Source: Hydrogenophaga sp.
Lineage (GTDB): Bacteria; Pseudomonadota; Gammaproteobacteria; Burkholderiales; Burkholderiaceae_C
DNA: 64,000 nt
Reading direction: 5' to 3'
Assembly: GCF_011772445.1 (NCBI RefSeq)
Contig: NZ_WVZN01000036.1
Coordinates: 18,264 to 82,263 of the forward strand
The translations under genes and the position numbers were made by a program. The notes below the pieces were generated by a model. It was not told where the DNA came from, did not search any database, and worked only from the letters and a program-made list of their open reading frames with translations. Of this stretch, positions 1-8,227 are shown one piece after another. Every line of letters starts with the position of its first letter. Within the stretch, counting starts at the first letter, position 1.

Positions 1-210
1 GCGCAGCACGTCGCCGGTGGCCACGCGCTCGTCGGCGCTGGCGCGGGCCTTGTTGCGGCGCACCTCGCCCGAGCGGATGACCCGGTAGATGTGCGTCTTG
101 GGCACGCCCTTGAGCTGGCGCATCAGGAAGTTGTCCAGCCGCTGGCCGTCGGATTCCTCGTCCACGGTGATGTGGCGGACGGCGGGCGGGGTGTCGATTG
201 GGGCTTTCAT
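1..210 (-). CDS. rluC: 23S rRNA pseudouridine synthase RluC, N-terminal part (cut by window edge)
   Basis: The first 70 codons of a leftward gene are visible; the rest lies outside the window. The peptide starts MKAPIDTPPAVRHITVDEES and continues with the S4 RNA-binding pattern GQRLDNFL, PKTHIYRVIRSGEVRRNK, which is typical of the RluC/RluD family. RluC isomerises three uridines in 23S rRNA domains IV-V. The catalytic Asp region is not in view, so RluC rather than RluD rests partly on the divergent neighbour rne, a known RluC/RNase E arrangement in proteobacteria. A GGTGGA stretch six bases before the ATG is a fair ribosome binding site. Confidence 0.85.
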   Translation of the reverse strand, partial: MKAPIDTPPAVRHITVDEESDGQRLDNFLMRQLKGVPKTHIYRVIRSGEVRRNKARASADERVATGDVLR

Positions 211-239
211 GGTTCCACCACGGACGCGGGGGACGTGTC

Positions 240-270
240 TATAATGCGCGACGCCCGTTGTGTGCTGTAA
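240..270. promoter_or_regulatory. Divergent promoter region of rluC and rne
   Basis: On the plus strand a perfect TATAAT lies at 240-245, pointing at rne, with no convincing -35. On the minus strand CATTAT (241-246) lies 18 bases downstream of TTACAG (265-270), pointing at rluC. The two -10 elements share the same base pairs because TATAATG reads CATTATA on the other strand. If both are used, only one polymerase can bind at a time. This is inferred from sequence only. Confidence 0.45.
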
Positions 271-770
271 GTGTTTGATTTGCCTTGAGTTTAAGGCAGC
301 GGACACCGCAGTGGCCGACCCGGATGTGCCGGGAGCCCGGCGGGCGAAGGTGGCCAGCCACGGCACCCGGCCCTCGCGCCCGATCCCGATGCTGACTTTG
401 CGCATCCCGGTCGGCCCCGAGCCGGAGGACGCCGCGGTGGAATCCGCAGACCCACAGCGAACCGACAACGGAATACCCCAATCGCCCAGGCCCCGACAGC
501 AAACGGCCTGGACGAGGAGACGATTCAGCAGCCACCGAGGCCCGATGCTGTCACCGACAGCCATCGGCCCCTAGCGGCCCTGCCCTCATCTCCACGCGCC
601 CATGCCCGACCCGGCACCCCGTCGCAGCGCCCAAGCGCGCGCGCCATTGCCCGGTCACGGCTCTCCGGCAATTCCTCCACCGTTCGTTGCGTAGGCGGCT
701 TCCCGGCCTTGCGGGCGGCCCGGGCACATCGGCCCGAGCGCCGCCGTGTGCCAATGAAGGGAAACGCAAC
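246..770 (+). promoter_or_regulatory. Long 5' leader of rne (more than 500 nt without a gene)
   Basis: No convincing gene lies between the divergent promoter and the rne ATG. If the TATAAT at 240-245 is the rne promoter, the mRNA carries a leader of about 520 nt. Enterobacterial rne has a structured leader of several hundred nt through which RNase E represses its own mRNA, so a similar autoregulatory role is plausible. The stretch is rich in short GC inverted repeats, for example around 330-370. Open frames crossing it have no ribosome binding site and look like chance frames of G+C-rich DNA. Confidence 0.4.
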
Positions 771-3683
771 ATGAAACGCATGCTGATCAACGCCACGCAG
801 GCCGAAGAGCGCCGCCTGGCGATCGTGGACGGGCAGAAACTGCTCGACTACGAAATCGAGATCGAGGGGCGCGAACAGCGCAAGGGCAACATCTACAAGG
901 CCGTCGTCACGCGCGTCGAGCCTTCGCTGGAAGCCTGCTTCGTCGACTACGGCGAAGACCGCCACGGCTTCCTGCCGTTCAAGGAAATCGCCCGCCAGTT
1001 CTTCCAGGGCAATGTCTCGCCGTCCCAGGCGCGCATCCAGGACGTCATCAAGGAAGGCCAGGAGCTGATCGTCCAGGTCGAGAAGGAAGAGCGCGGCAAC
1101 AAGGGCGCTGCCCTCACCACCTTCATCAGCCTGGCCGGCCGCTACCTGGTGCTGATGCCCAACAACCCGCGCGCCGGCGGCGTCTCGCGCCGCATCGAGG
1201 GCGAGGAACGCGCCGAACTCAAGGCCGCGCTCGACCAGCTCGAATACCCCAACGGCATGAGCATCATCGCGCGCACGGCCGGCATCGGCCGCGACGCCGC
1301 CGAGCTGCAGTGGGACCTGAACTACCTGCTCAAGCTCTGGACCGCCATCGACGGCGCCGCCGGGGCCGGCAAGGGCGCCTTCCTGATCTACCAGGAATCG
1401 AGCCTGGTGATCCGCGCCATCCGCGACTACTTCAACAGCGACATCGGCGAGATCCTCATCGACACCGATGACATCTACGAGCAGGCGCACCAGTTCATGA
1501 GCCACGTGATGCCCGAGCACGGGCACCGCGTGAAGCGCTACCGCGACGACGCGCCGCTGTTCAGCCGCTTCCAGATCGAGCACCAGATCGAGACCGCCTA
1601 CAGCCGCATCGTGCAGTTGCCCAGCGGTGGCGCCATCGTGATCGACCAGACCGAGGCCCTGGTGGCGGTGGACGTGAACTCGGCGCGCGCCATCAAGGGC
1701 GGCGACATCGAGGAGACCGCCACGCGCACCAACCTGGAGGCCGCCGACGAAGTGGCGCGCCAGCTCCGCCTGCGCGACCTCGGCGGCCTGATCGTGATCG
1801 ACTTCATCGACATGGAGGAGAGCAAGAACCGCCGCGAAGTGGAAAACCGCCTGCGCGACGCGTTGCGCCAGGACCGTGCGCGCGTGCAGTTCAGCTCCAT
1901 CAGCAAGTTCGGCCTGCTCGAAATGAGCCGCCAGCGCCTGAAGCCCATGCTCAGCGAAGGCGCCTCCATCCCCTGCCCGCGCTGCGGCGGTTCCGGCCAC
2001 ATCCGCGACACCGAGTCCTCCGCGCTGCAGATCCTGCGCGTCATCCAGGAGGAATCGCTCAAGGACAGCACGGCCGCCGTGCTGGTGCAGGTGCCGGTCG
2101 AAGTGGCAAGCTTCCTGCTCAACGAGAAGCGCACCGAGATCACCAAGATCGAGCTCAAGCAGCGCATCAACGTGATGCTGGTGCCCAACAAGTCGCTCGA
2201 CACACCGAACTACAAGCTCGAGCGCCTGAAGCACGACGACCCGCGCCTGGACAACCTCGATTCCAGCTACAAGCTGGCCGAGGAAGTGGACGACGTGGCC
2301 AGCTTCACGCGCCGCAGCCAGGAACGCACCAACAAGCAGGAGCCCGTGATCAAGGGCGTGCTGCCCGACGCGCCCGCGCCCGTGGCCGTGCCCAAGCCGA
2401 CGCCCGCCCCCGTGGCCCCGGTGGCGGCACCGGTGGCCAAGCCGGTCGCCGCACCGGCCGAGACGGGTTTCTTCGGCTTCCTCAAGAAGCTGTTCGGCGG
2501 CACCCCCGCCGCCACGCCCAGCCCCGCGCCCGCACCGGCCACGCCCGCAGGCAAGGAAGCCGGCAAGGGCGAGGCCCGCCGGGACGGCGGGCGTGATGGC
2601 GGCCGGGGCCGTGGCGGCCGAGGTGGCCGCGGCGAAGGTCGCGACAACCGCGAAGGCCGTGGCCAGCGCGATGGCCAGCCGCGTGACGCGCAGGCCGCCG
2701 AAGGCCAACGCCAGGGCGGTGGCCGCAACGGCGAGAACCGCCGCAACGAAGCCCGCCAGGACAACCGCGGCGAGGGCCGCAACGACAACCGAGGCGAAGG
2801 CCGGAGCGAAGGCCGCGGTGAAGGCCGAGGCGAAGGCGCACGTGGCCAGGGAGACAACCGCCGCGACCGCCGGGGCGAGCGCCGCGAGGCACCCGCCACT
2901 GAAAACGCGGAACTGAACGCCAACGCGGTACCGGCCACCGACACGGCCGACAACGCCGAGGCGCAGGCTCGTCGCGAACCGCGCCGTGGCCGCGGTCGTG
3001 ATGGCCGCGAGGGCCGCGACGGCGAACAACGCCGCCGCCCAGAGAACCAGGACGCGCCGCGCGGTGACGACGAAACCGCCGTGTCAGCCGACGCCGCCGT
3101 CGCCGCCAGCCCCGAGCAGGGCGACGCCGACACCGCCCAGCGCGCCCCGCGCGAGCGCCGCAGCCGCGACCGCTACGGCCGCGAACGCCGCGAGCGCGGC
3201 CCGCGCGAGGACGCCGCCGAAGCGCCCGCCGAGGCCGGTGACACCGTGCCCATGGCCACGGAGGTCGAGGCCGCCGAGGACACGCCGCCGGTGCGCAGCT
3301 ACTTCACCATGCCCCCTGCCGCCCCGGTAACCGCGCCGCCGGCCCAGAACCCGGCACCCGTGGCAGCGCCTGCCGTGGCGTCGGCCCCGGTGACGCCACC
3401 CGCGCCCGCTCCGGTGCCCGAGCCGCAGGGCATGCCCAAGGTCCAGCCCTACTCGCTGAGCGTCAATGAGCTCCAGGCCGTGGCCGCTTCCAGCGGTCTG
3501 GAGTGGGTCAACTCCGACGCCGAGAAGGTCGCCCAGGTGCAAGCCGCCATCGCGGCCGAGCCGGCACCCGTTCATGTGCCGCGCGAGCCCAAGCCGCCCG
3601 TGGCGCTCGACGAAGGCCCGCTGGTGCTGGTCGAGACCCGCAAGGACCTGCGTGACATGACGCTGCCGTTCGAGCAGCGCTGA
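771..3683 (+). CDS. rne: Ribonuclease E
   Basis: A 970-residue endoribonuclease and degradosome scaffold acting in mRNA decay and rRNA/tRNA processing at the inner membrane. The start [21 protein letters not shown] is preceded by GAAGGGAAACGCAAC. Residues about 36-125 form the S1 domain. The metal-binding aspartates of the DNase I-like site are D301 (VDVNSAR) and D344 (IDFIDM), and the zinc-link CPRC is at 402-405, each offset by two from the E. coli numbering. After about residue 530 the protein is disordered: a Pro/Ala linker, an amphipathic segment [14 protein letters not shown] at 564-577 that matches the position of the E. coli membrane-anchoring segment A, then an Arg/Gly-rich block (about 603-710) and an acidic/Pro-rich tail. 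Length and order are normal for betaproteobacterial RNase E rather than the shorter RNase G. Confidence 0.97.
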   Translation: MKRMLINATQAEERRLAIVDGQKLLDYEIEIEGREQRKGNIYKAVVTRVEPSLEACFVDYGEDRHGFLPFKEIARQFFQGNVSPSQARIQDVIKEGQELIVQVEKEERGNKGAALTTFISLAGRYLVLMPNNPRAGGVSRRIEGEERAELKAALDQLEYPNGMSIIARTAGIGRDAAELQWDLNYLLKLWTAIDGAAGAGKGAFLIYQESSLVIRAIRDYFNSDIGEILIDTDDIYEQAHQFMSHVMPEHGHRVKRYRDDAPLFSRFQIEHQIETAYSRIVQLPSGGAIVIDQTEALVAVDVNSARAIKGGDIEETATRTNLEAADEVARQLRLRDLGGLIVIDFIDMEESKNRREVENRLRDALRQDRARVQFSSISKFGLLEMSRQRLKPMLSEGASIPCPRCGGSGHIRDTESSALQILRVIQEESLKDSTAAVLVQVPVEVASFLLNEKRTEITKIELKQRINVMLVPNKSLDTPNYKLERLKHDDPRLDNLDSSYKLAEEVDDVASFTRRSQERTNKQEPVIKGVLPDAPAPVAVPKPTPAPVAPVAAPVAKPVAAPAETGFFGFLKKLFGGTPAATPSPAPAPATPAGKEAGKGEARRDGGRDGGRGRGGRGGRGEGRDNREGRGQRDGQPRDAQAAEGQRQGGGRNGENRRNEARQDNRGEGRNDNRGEGRSEGRGEGRGEGARGQGDNRRDRRGERREAPATENAELNANAVPATDTADNAEAQARREPRRGRGRDGREGRDGEQRRRPENQDAPRGDDETAVSADAAVAASPEQGDADTAQRAPRERRSRDRYGRERRERGPREDAAEAPAEAGDTVPMATEVEAAEDTPPVRSYFTMPPAAPVTAPPAQNPAPVAAPAVASAPVTPPAPAPVPEPQGMPKVQPYSLSVNELQAVAASSGLEWVNSDAEKVAQVQAAIAAEPAPVHVPREPKPPVALDEGPLVLVETRKDLRDMTLPFEQR

Positions 3684-3689
3684 TCCGCC

Positions 3690-3713
3690 GGTGGCGCGGC
3701 GAGCCGCGCCACC
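3690..3713. terminator. Perfect GC hairpin just after rne
   Basis: GGTGGCGCGG (3690-3699), loop CGAG, CCGCGCCACC (3704-3713) forms a perfect 10-bp stem seven bases after the rne stop. It has no U-tract and may protect the 3' end or assist the U-tailed terminator that follows. Confidence 0.45.
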
Positions 3714-3732
3714 GGGCGTCACGCCCAAACGA

Positions 3733-3762
3733 AAAAGGCCAGCGCACTTGCGCTGGCCTTTT
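3733..3762. terminator. Bidirectional intrinsic terminator between rne and hemY
   Basis: AAAAGGCCAGCGC, loop ACTT, GCGCTGGCCTTTT forms a 13-bp stem flanked by A-run and T-run, so it can end both the rightward rne transcript and the leftward hemCDXY transcript. Confidence 0.9.
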
Positions 3763-3798
3763 CATTGGTCCGCCGGCGAACCGCGTACCGGGGTGAGG

Positions 3799-5136
3799 TC
3801 AATCGATCCGCGCTGCCTGACGCCAGGCCTCCTGCGCGGCCTCGGTGTCGCCGCGCTCTTCGGCCAGCCGGGCCAGCGAACGCCAGGTGCGCCGGCACAG
3901 CGTGGCGTCGCGCAGGCCGCTGCGCGCCAGACCCAGCAACTGAGCGGCCTTGCCCCACAACTGCCGATGCAGGCAGGCCTGACCCGCCAGGTACTGCAGG
4001 TGCGGGTTCTGCGGCCACTGGCGCTGCAGCAGTTCGAGGCGCGCCAGGCCGGCGGCGTCCAGCGTCGGCAGGTCGGGCTCCAGCGCGAGCGCCAGGCGCG
4101 CCTGGTGGCGTTCGTCGAGCGAACCGAAGTCGTCCCATAAGGGTGACAGCCACGCCCGCACGCGCTCGGCGACGTCCTGGCGGCGGGCTTCGTCGGCGCC
4201 TTCAGCCCCGTCGTCGCCGCCTTGCTCGAATTGCGCGAGCGCGTGGGCGCGATCGGCTGCCGCCAGCGCGAGCTCGGGCATGGTGCGCTCGGCGGCGTCG
4301 AGCCCGTCCCACACGCGCTGCAGTTGGGCGAGGTCGTGTGCGCCGCGCAAGGCATCGAGGGCAAGGCCCAGCAGCAGGCTGCGCGCGGCCTCGGGCGAGA
4401 AGGCGCGGTGCTTGGCGAGCAGGCGCGCGGTTTCGAGGGCTTCGCCGGTGGCGTCGCCCAGGCGCGCCACGCGCAGCTTCAGGCGAAGCGCCTGCACCCG
4501 GCGCTGCGCGCCCTGCGGCAGTTCCGCCAGGCGCGCCCGTGCGGCGCTGGCGTCGCGGTCCTCCACGGCCCAGCGGGTGGCGCGCAACAACGCACCCTCC
4601 AGCACCTCGGGCGAGGTGCGCGCGACGGTGGGGCTCAGCGCGGTCTGCAGGTGCTCGTCGCGCTGCGCGCGGTTCTGCAGCGAATGGGCGCTTTCGGCGG
4701 CCAGCAGATGGGCCAGCGCGCGCAACTGCTCGCGCCGGGGCCAGTCGCCACTGGTGCTGCCATCGAGGTGGTCGAGCGCGTTGCGGGCCGCCGACTGCGC
4801 GCGCACGAAGCGTCCCGCGATCTGGTTCGACAGCGCGTCGAGCACCCAGCCCACCACGGCGCGTTCCATCTGCTGGCTGCGCCAGCGCCGCGCCTGCAGC
4901 GGCAGGTCGCGCAGCAGGGCCAGCGCGCGCAGGGCGGCGTACAACAGCGCGAAACCGCCGATGAGCAAGAACAGCGCGAAGTTGAAGGAGATGTCGAAGC
5001 GCCAGGGCGGCCAGAACAGGGTGACCGTGCCGCGGTTGTCTCCCACCAGCATGGCCAGCGCCACGGCCAGCGCGGCCAGACCCAGCAGCCAGAACACGCT
5101 GCGCATGGCGCCCCGCTGCCGCGCGTGAGACCGCAT
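3799..5136 (-). CDS. hemY: HemY, heme biosynthesis-associated inner membrane protein
   Basis: A 445-residue protein (435 from the internal ATG at 5106). The N-terminus has two membrane segments, VFWLLGLAALAVALAMLV and FNFALFLLIGGFALLYAAL, joined by the HemY hallmark GDNRGTVTLFWPPWRFDIS. The rest is helical, tetratricopeptide-like repeats, for example LLQRQWPQNPHLQYLAGQAC near the C-terminus. It belongs to proteobacterial HemY, encoded with HemX at the end of heme operons; it is not the Bacillus protoporphyrinogen oxidase of the same name. The ATG at 5136 overlaps the hemX stop (TGATG), implying translational coupling; the ATG at 5106 gives a start closer to E. coli HemY. The biochemical function is not settled in the family. 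Confidence 0.9.
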   Translation of the reverse strand: MRSHARQRGAMRSVFWLLGLAALAVALAMLVGDNRGTVTLFWPPWRFDISFNFALFLLIGGFALLYAALRALALLRDLPLQARRWRSQQMERAVVGWVLDALSNQIAGRFVRAQSAARNALDHLDGSTSGDWPRREQLRALAHLLAAESAHSLQNRAQRDEHLQTALSPTVARTSPEVLEGALLRATRWAVEDRDASAARARLAELPQGAQRRVQALRLKLRVARLGDATGEALETARLLAKHRAFSPEAARSLLLGLALDALRGAHDLAQLQRVWDGLDAAERTMPELALAAADRAHALAQFEQGGDDGAEGADEARRQDVAERVRAWLSPLWDDFGSLDERHQARLALALEPDLPTLDAAGLARLELLQRQWPQNPHLQYLAGQACLHRQLWGKAAQLLGLARSGLRDATLCRRTWRSLARLAEERGDTEAAQEAWRQAARID

Positions 5137-6314
5137 CAGCGCCCCCCGGCGGCCGCGGCCAGGGCCGCGAGCGTGTCGTCGGGACGGGGCAGGTCCTGCG
5201 ACACCAGGTCGCGGCGCAGGCGGCCCAGGCTGCCCAGGGCGCTGGCGATGGCAGGCGAGTTGCCGTCGAAGTACTGCTTGAGCAGGCCCTCGACAACGAC
5301 CACGTCGGCGCGCGCGGCATTCATCTGGCGTGCCAGCAGCGCCAGGCGCGCGTTGAGCAGCTTGAGTTTGATGTTCTCGCGCAGGAAGAAGGCCTGCTCG
5401 GGCGCGAGCAGCGCGGCGTCGGGGTGGTCGATGCGGCTGACGTGCACCAGGTCGCGCGACCCCTGCACCACCCGCACGAAGGCCTCGCGCCACCAGCGGT
5501 TCCAGCGCTCGGCGAAGCGCTGCCACGGGGAGCTGTCCGCCTCCGGCTCGCTCGCGGCAGGTGGGGGGCCCGCCTCCGCGGCCGGAGCAGATGAGGTTGC
5601 ACCACCGGCCGGCGCCGTCGCGCGGCGTGGCGCACGTGGTGCGGCCCGCTCCACGCCCACGGCGTTCTGCGTTGGCCAGTTGTCCACCTGGCGCACGAGT
5701 TCGTCGATCTGCAGGGCGAGGTTGGGGATGTCTGCCAGCGCGGCGGCGCGGATTCGGTCGACGTCGCGCGCAATGGCGCGCTGCACCGGGTTCAGGCGCG
5801 GCTGCGCGGCGCGCTGGATGCGCTGGTCGGCTGCCTGCAGAGCCGACACCAGCGGCTGCGCGCTGCCGGTGAGCTGGGACTGCTGCAGGGCCAGGCGCAG
5901 GGAGGCTTCGAGGTCCTGGATGAGGTTGTCGTCGCGCGATCGCGAGAGCGAGAGCATGAGCTCCTCGAGCTGGCTGCGCTGCAGGCTGACCTCGGACAGG
6001 CGCACCTCGGCCACGCCCAGGCGCGCCTGCAGTTCCTGCACCTGGGCCTCGGCCTGCGAGGCCACGGTGCGCGCTTCGACCACCTGCAGTTCGGCCTCGT
6101 GCGCGCGGCGGGCCAGCTCGGCCTGGGTGGTGTTCAGCCGCTGCCACAGCATGCCCGCCATGACCAGCGCGGCGGCGGCCACCAGCAGCGCGAGCAGGGT
6201 GAGGCCCACGGCCGGGCGCGCGGGACGCGGCGCCTCGGGCAGGGGGCTGGCGGGGGGATGGGCGCTGGGCGCGGGGGCCGCCACGGGCGCGGTGTCGTTG
6301 TCGGGTGCGTTCAT
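5136..6314 (-). CDS. hemX: HemX, uroporphyrinogen-III C-methyltransferase-like membrane protein
   Basis: A 392-residue protein with a short cytoplasmic Pro/Ala-rich N-terminus, one membrane helix (about residues 38-58, VGLTLLALLVAAAALVMAGML) and a periplasmic coiled coil (TQAELARRAHEAELQVVEAR and following). The C-terminal HemX domain contains the characteristic FFLRENIKLKLLNARLALLARQ. Databases often label the family uroporphyrinogen-III C-methyltransferase, but no SAM-binding methyltransferase motif is visible and the label should not be taken as an activity. The start ATG overlaps the hemD stop by four bases (ATGA) and the stop overlaps the hemY start, so hemD, hemX and hemY are one transcript. 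Confidence 0.9.
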   Translation of the reverse strand: MNAPDNDTAPVAAPAPSAHPPASPLPEAPRPARPAVGLTLLALLVAAAALVMAGMLWQRLNTTQAELARRAHEAELQVVEARTVASQAEAQVQELQARLGVAEVRLSEVSLQRSQLEELMLSLSRSRDDNLIQDLEASLRLALQQSQLTGSAQPLVSALQAADQRIQRAAQPRLNPVQRAIARDVDRIRAAALADIPNLALQIDELVRQVDNWPTQNAVGVERAAPRAPRRATAPAGGATSSAPAAEAGPPPAASEPEADSSPWQRFAERWNRWWREAFVRVVQGSRDLVHVSRIDHPDAALLAPEQAFFLRENIKLKLLNARLALLARQMNAARADVVVVEGLLKQYFDGNSPAIASALGSLGRLRRDLVSQDLPRPDDTLAALAAAAGGR

Positions 6315-7138
6315 GGCGAGGCGGATGCCCAGGATTCTAGGCCGCGCACCACGTCGGCCAATGTAGGACGGCAGCGGATCACGCGCGCGAATCCCAGGGC
6401 CCGCGCCGCGTCGGCGATGCGCGGGTGCGTGGCCAGCGCCACCGCCCGCGCGTCGGCGGGCCAGTGGCCTTTGAGGGCCTGCACGGCCTCGCTGCTGCTG
6501 AACAGCCAGACGGTGGCGGGTCCGCTGGCGGTCCGCAGGCGCTCGTGGTCGGCTTCGTCGGGCACCACGCGCTCGCGCCGGTAGGCCACGCAGGCCTCGA
6601 CCTCGGCGCCGGCCTGGCGGCATTGCTCGATCAACCAGTCGCGCCCCTGGCCGGAGGGATCGCCCTCGGCCGCCTCGCTCGTGCCGCGCACCACCAGCAC
6701 GCGCCGGCCCGGCGCCAACTGGTCGCGCACGACGGGCCACAGGTGCTCGGAGTCGAATTGTTCGGCCGCGGGCGGCGGCGTGTCGATGCGGTCCTCGCCC
6801 ACGCCCAACGGCCACAAGGCCTGCGACAGCGCGCGCGCGGTGCCAGGGCCGGGCGCCCAGAAGCGGGTATGGGCGTTCGGCGGTGCCACGGGTTCGGCGA
6901 AGAAGCGCTGCACGGCGGCACTGCTCACGAACATCAAGGCGTCCTGCTTGGGCCAGGCCGCGCGCCAGATGCGCAGGCGCTCCAGCGCGGGGCCATCGGC
7001 CGGCTCGGCGATGCGCAGCAGCGGCCAGGCCTCGGCGGGCCAGCCGCGTTCGCGCAAGGACTCGACCCAGCGCGCGGCCTCGGGCTCGGGGCGCGTGACG
7101 ATGACCCGCTCGATGGCGTGCGCGGCCTTCGAATTCAA
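6311..7138 (-). CDS. hemD: Uroporphyrinogen-III synthase
   Basis: HemD closes and inverts ring D of hydroxymethylbilane to make uroporphyrinogen III in the cytoplasm. The 275-residue reading used here starts at TTG 7138, four bases after the hemC stop, preceded by GGGGGGTGAG, and places the conserved first strand (RVIVTRPEPEA) near the N-terminus. An ATG at 7195 in the same frame would overlap hemC by more than 50 bases and add 19 residues not expected in the family. The paired Rossmann-like domains show MFVSSAAVQRFF and VWLFSSSEAVQAL, the usual conserved Ser-containing loops. Sequence conservation in HemD is weak, so position inside hemCDXY supports the call. Confidence 0.9.
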   Translation of the reverse strand: MNSKAAHAIERVIVTRPEPEAARWVESLRERGWPAEAWPLLRIAEPADGPALERLRIWRAAWPKQDALMFVSSAAVQRFFAEPVAPPNAHTRFWAPGPGTARALSQALWPLGVGEDRIDTPPPAAEQFDSEHLWPVVRDQLAPGRRVLVVRGTSEAAEGDPSGQGRDWLIEQCRQAGAEVEACVAYRRERVVPDEADHERLRTASGPATVWLFSSSEAVQALKGHWPADARAVALATHPRIADAARALGFARVIRCRPTLADVVRGLESWASASP

Positions 7139-7142
7139 GGGC

Positions 7143-8078
7143 TCACCCCCCGCCCTGTGCACCAGCGGCGCGCAGGGCGGCGGCCACGCGCACACCCAGG
7201 GCCTCGGCCTCGTCCAGACTGGCCACCGAGGCGGTGTCGTCGGCGCGCACCAGAGGGCCCGCGCCCTCGGGCTCGCCCCAGGCGGTGCGCAGCCACAGGC
7301 GCTCGCCCAGCCACTCGGCGTGCGCGGCCAGCGGCATGGAGCAGCTGCCGCCCATGGCGCGCGAGACGGCGCGCTCGGCCGCCACGCGCAGCCAGGTGGC
7401 CTGGTGCACGAGCGGTTGCAGGGCCTCGATCAGCTCGGCGCGGTCGGCCCGCACCTCGATGCCCAGCGCGCCCTGCCCCGCCGCCGGCAGCGACTGCGCG
7501 GGCTCGAAGATGGCGCGAATGCGGTCCCCCAGGCCCAGGCGCTTGAGGCCGGCGGCCGCGAGCACGATGGCGTGGTACTGACCCTCGTCGAGTTTGCGCA
7601 GGCGCGTGTCGAGGTTGCCGCGAAGGGGTTCGATGCGCACGTCAACGCGTCCCAGGGCGTTCAGGGCTTCGCGCAGCAGCACGACGCGGCGCAGGCTGGA
7701 CGTGCCGACCACCGCGCCCTGGGGCAGATCGGCCAGGCCCGCCGCGCGCGGCGAGACCCAGGCGTCGCGCGGGTCCTCGCGCTCCATCACGCAGGCCAGC
7801 GCGAAGCCGTCGGGCAGCTCCATCGGCACGTCCTTGAGCGAGTGCACGGCGATGTCGGCGCGGCCGTCGGCGAGCGCGTGCTCGAGTTCCTTCACGAACA
7901 GGCCCTTGCCGCCCACCTTGGACAGCGTGCGGTCGAGAATCTGATCGCCCAGCGTCGTCATGCCCAGCAGTTCGACGCGGTGGCCGCGCGCCTGCAACAG
8001 CGATTGCACATGGCGGGCCTGCCACAAGGCGAGCCGGCTCTCGCGGGTGGCGATGGTGATGGCCAGGGGCGAAGACAT
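7143..8078 (-). CDS. hemC: Hydroxymethylbilane synthase (porphobilinogen deaminase)
   Basis: A 311-residue cytoplasmic enzyme that joins four porphobilinogen units into hydroxymethylbilane. It begins [19 protein letters not shown] and shows the substrate and cofactor residues in [26 protein letters not shown] and the dipyrromethane attachment Cys in GGSCSMP (about C246; E. coli C242). First gene of the leftward hemC-hemD-hemX-hemY operon and divergent from ppc; the 149-bp gap to ppc holds the promoters. Length is standard for the family. Confidence 0.96.
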   Translation of the reverse strand: MSSPLAITIATRESRLALWQARHVQSLLQARGHRVELLGMTTLGDQILDRTLSKVGGKGLFVKELEHALADGRADIAVHSLKDVPMELPDGFALACVMEREDPRDAWVSPRAAGLADLPQGAVVGTSSLRRVVLLREALNALGRVDVRIEPLRGNLDTRLRKLDEGQYHAIVLAAAGLKRLGLGDRIRAIFEPAQSLPAAGQGALGIEVRADRAELIEALQPLVHQATWLRVAAERAVSRAMGGSCSMPLAAHAEWLGERLWLRTAWGEPEGAGPLVRADDTASVASLDEAEALGVRVAAALRAAGAQGGG

Positions 8079-8169
8079 GGGGAAATTCGGGGGACTGACG
8101 CCTGGCTGACGGCGCGCGCGACACGGGAAATTCGGTACCCGTTTCGGAACCGGAACAGGGTGCGGGCGA

Positions 8170-8178
8170 TGCTAGCAT
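8170..8178 (+). promoter_or_regulatory. Extended -10 promoter of ppc
   Basis: TGCTAGCAT is an extended -10 (TG, one base, then TAGCAT). It ends 49 bases before the ATG at 8228 and overlaps the in-frame ATG at 8177, which argues that 8228 is the true ppc start. An 11-bp direct repeat GGGAAATTCGG occurs upstream at 8080-8090 and 8125-8135. Confidence 0.5.
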
Positions 8179-8227
8179 GGCCCTTTCCCCCACCTGCCGT
8201 AAGCCTTCCGTCAAGGCACGCCCCGCC

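Noticed and set aside
525-3029. An 834-codon open frame antisense to rne
   Set aside because: Composition is a shadow of the RNase E tail; it overlaps the whole catalytic gene and has no recognisable domain.
5136-6314. HemX as a SAM-dependent uroporphyrinogen methyltransferase
   Set aside because: No methyltransferase motif; membrane anchor plus coiled coil. The name comes from database tradition.
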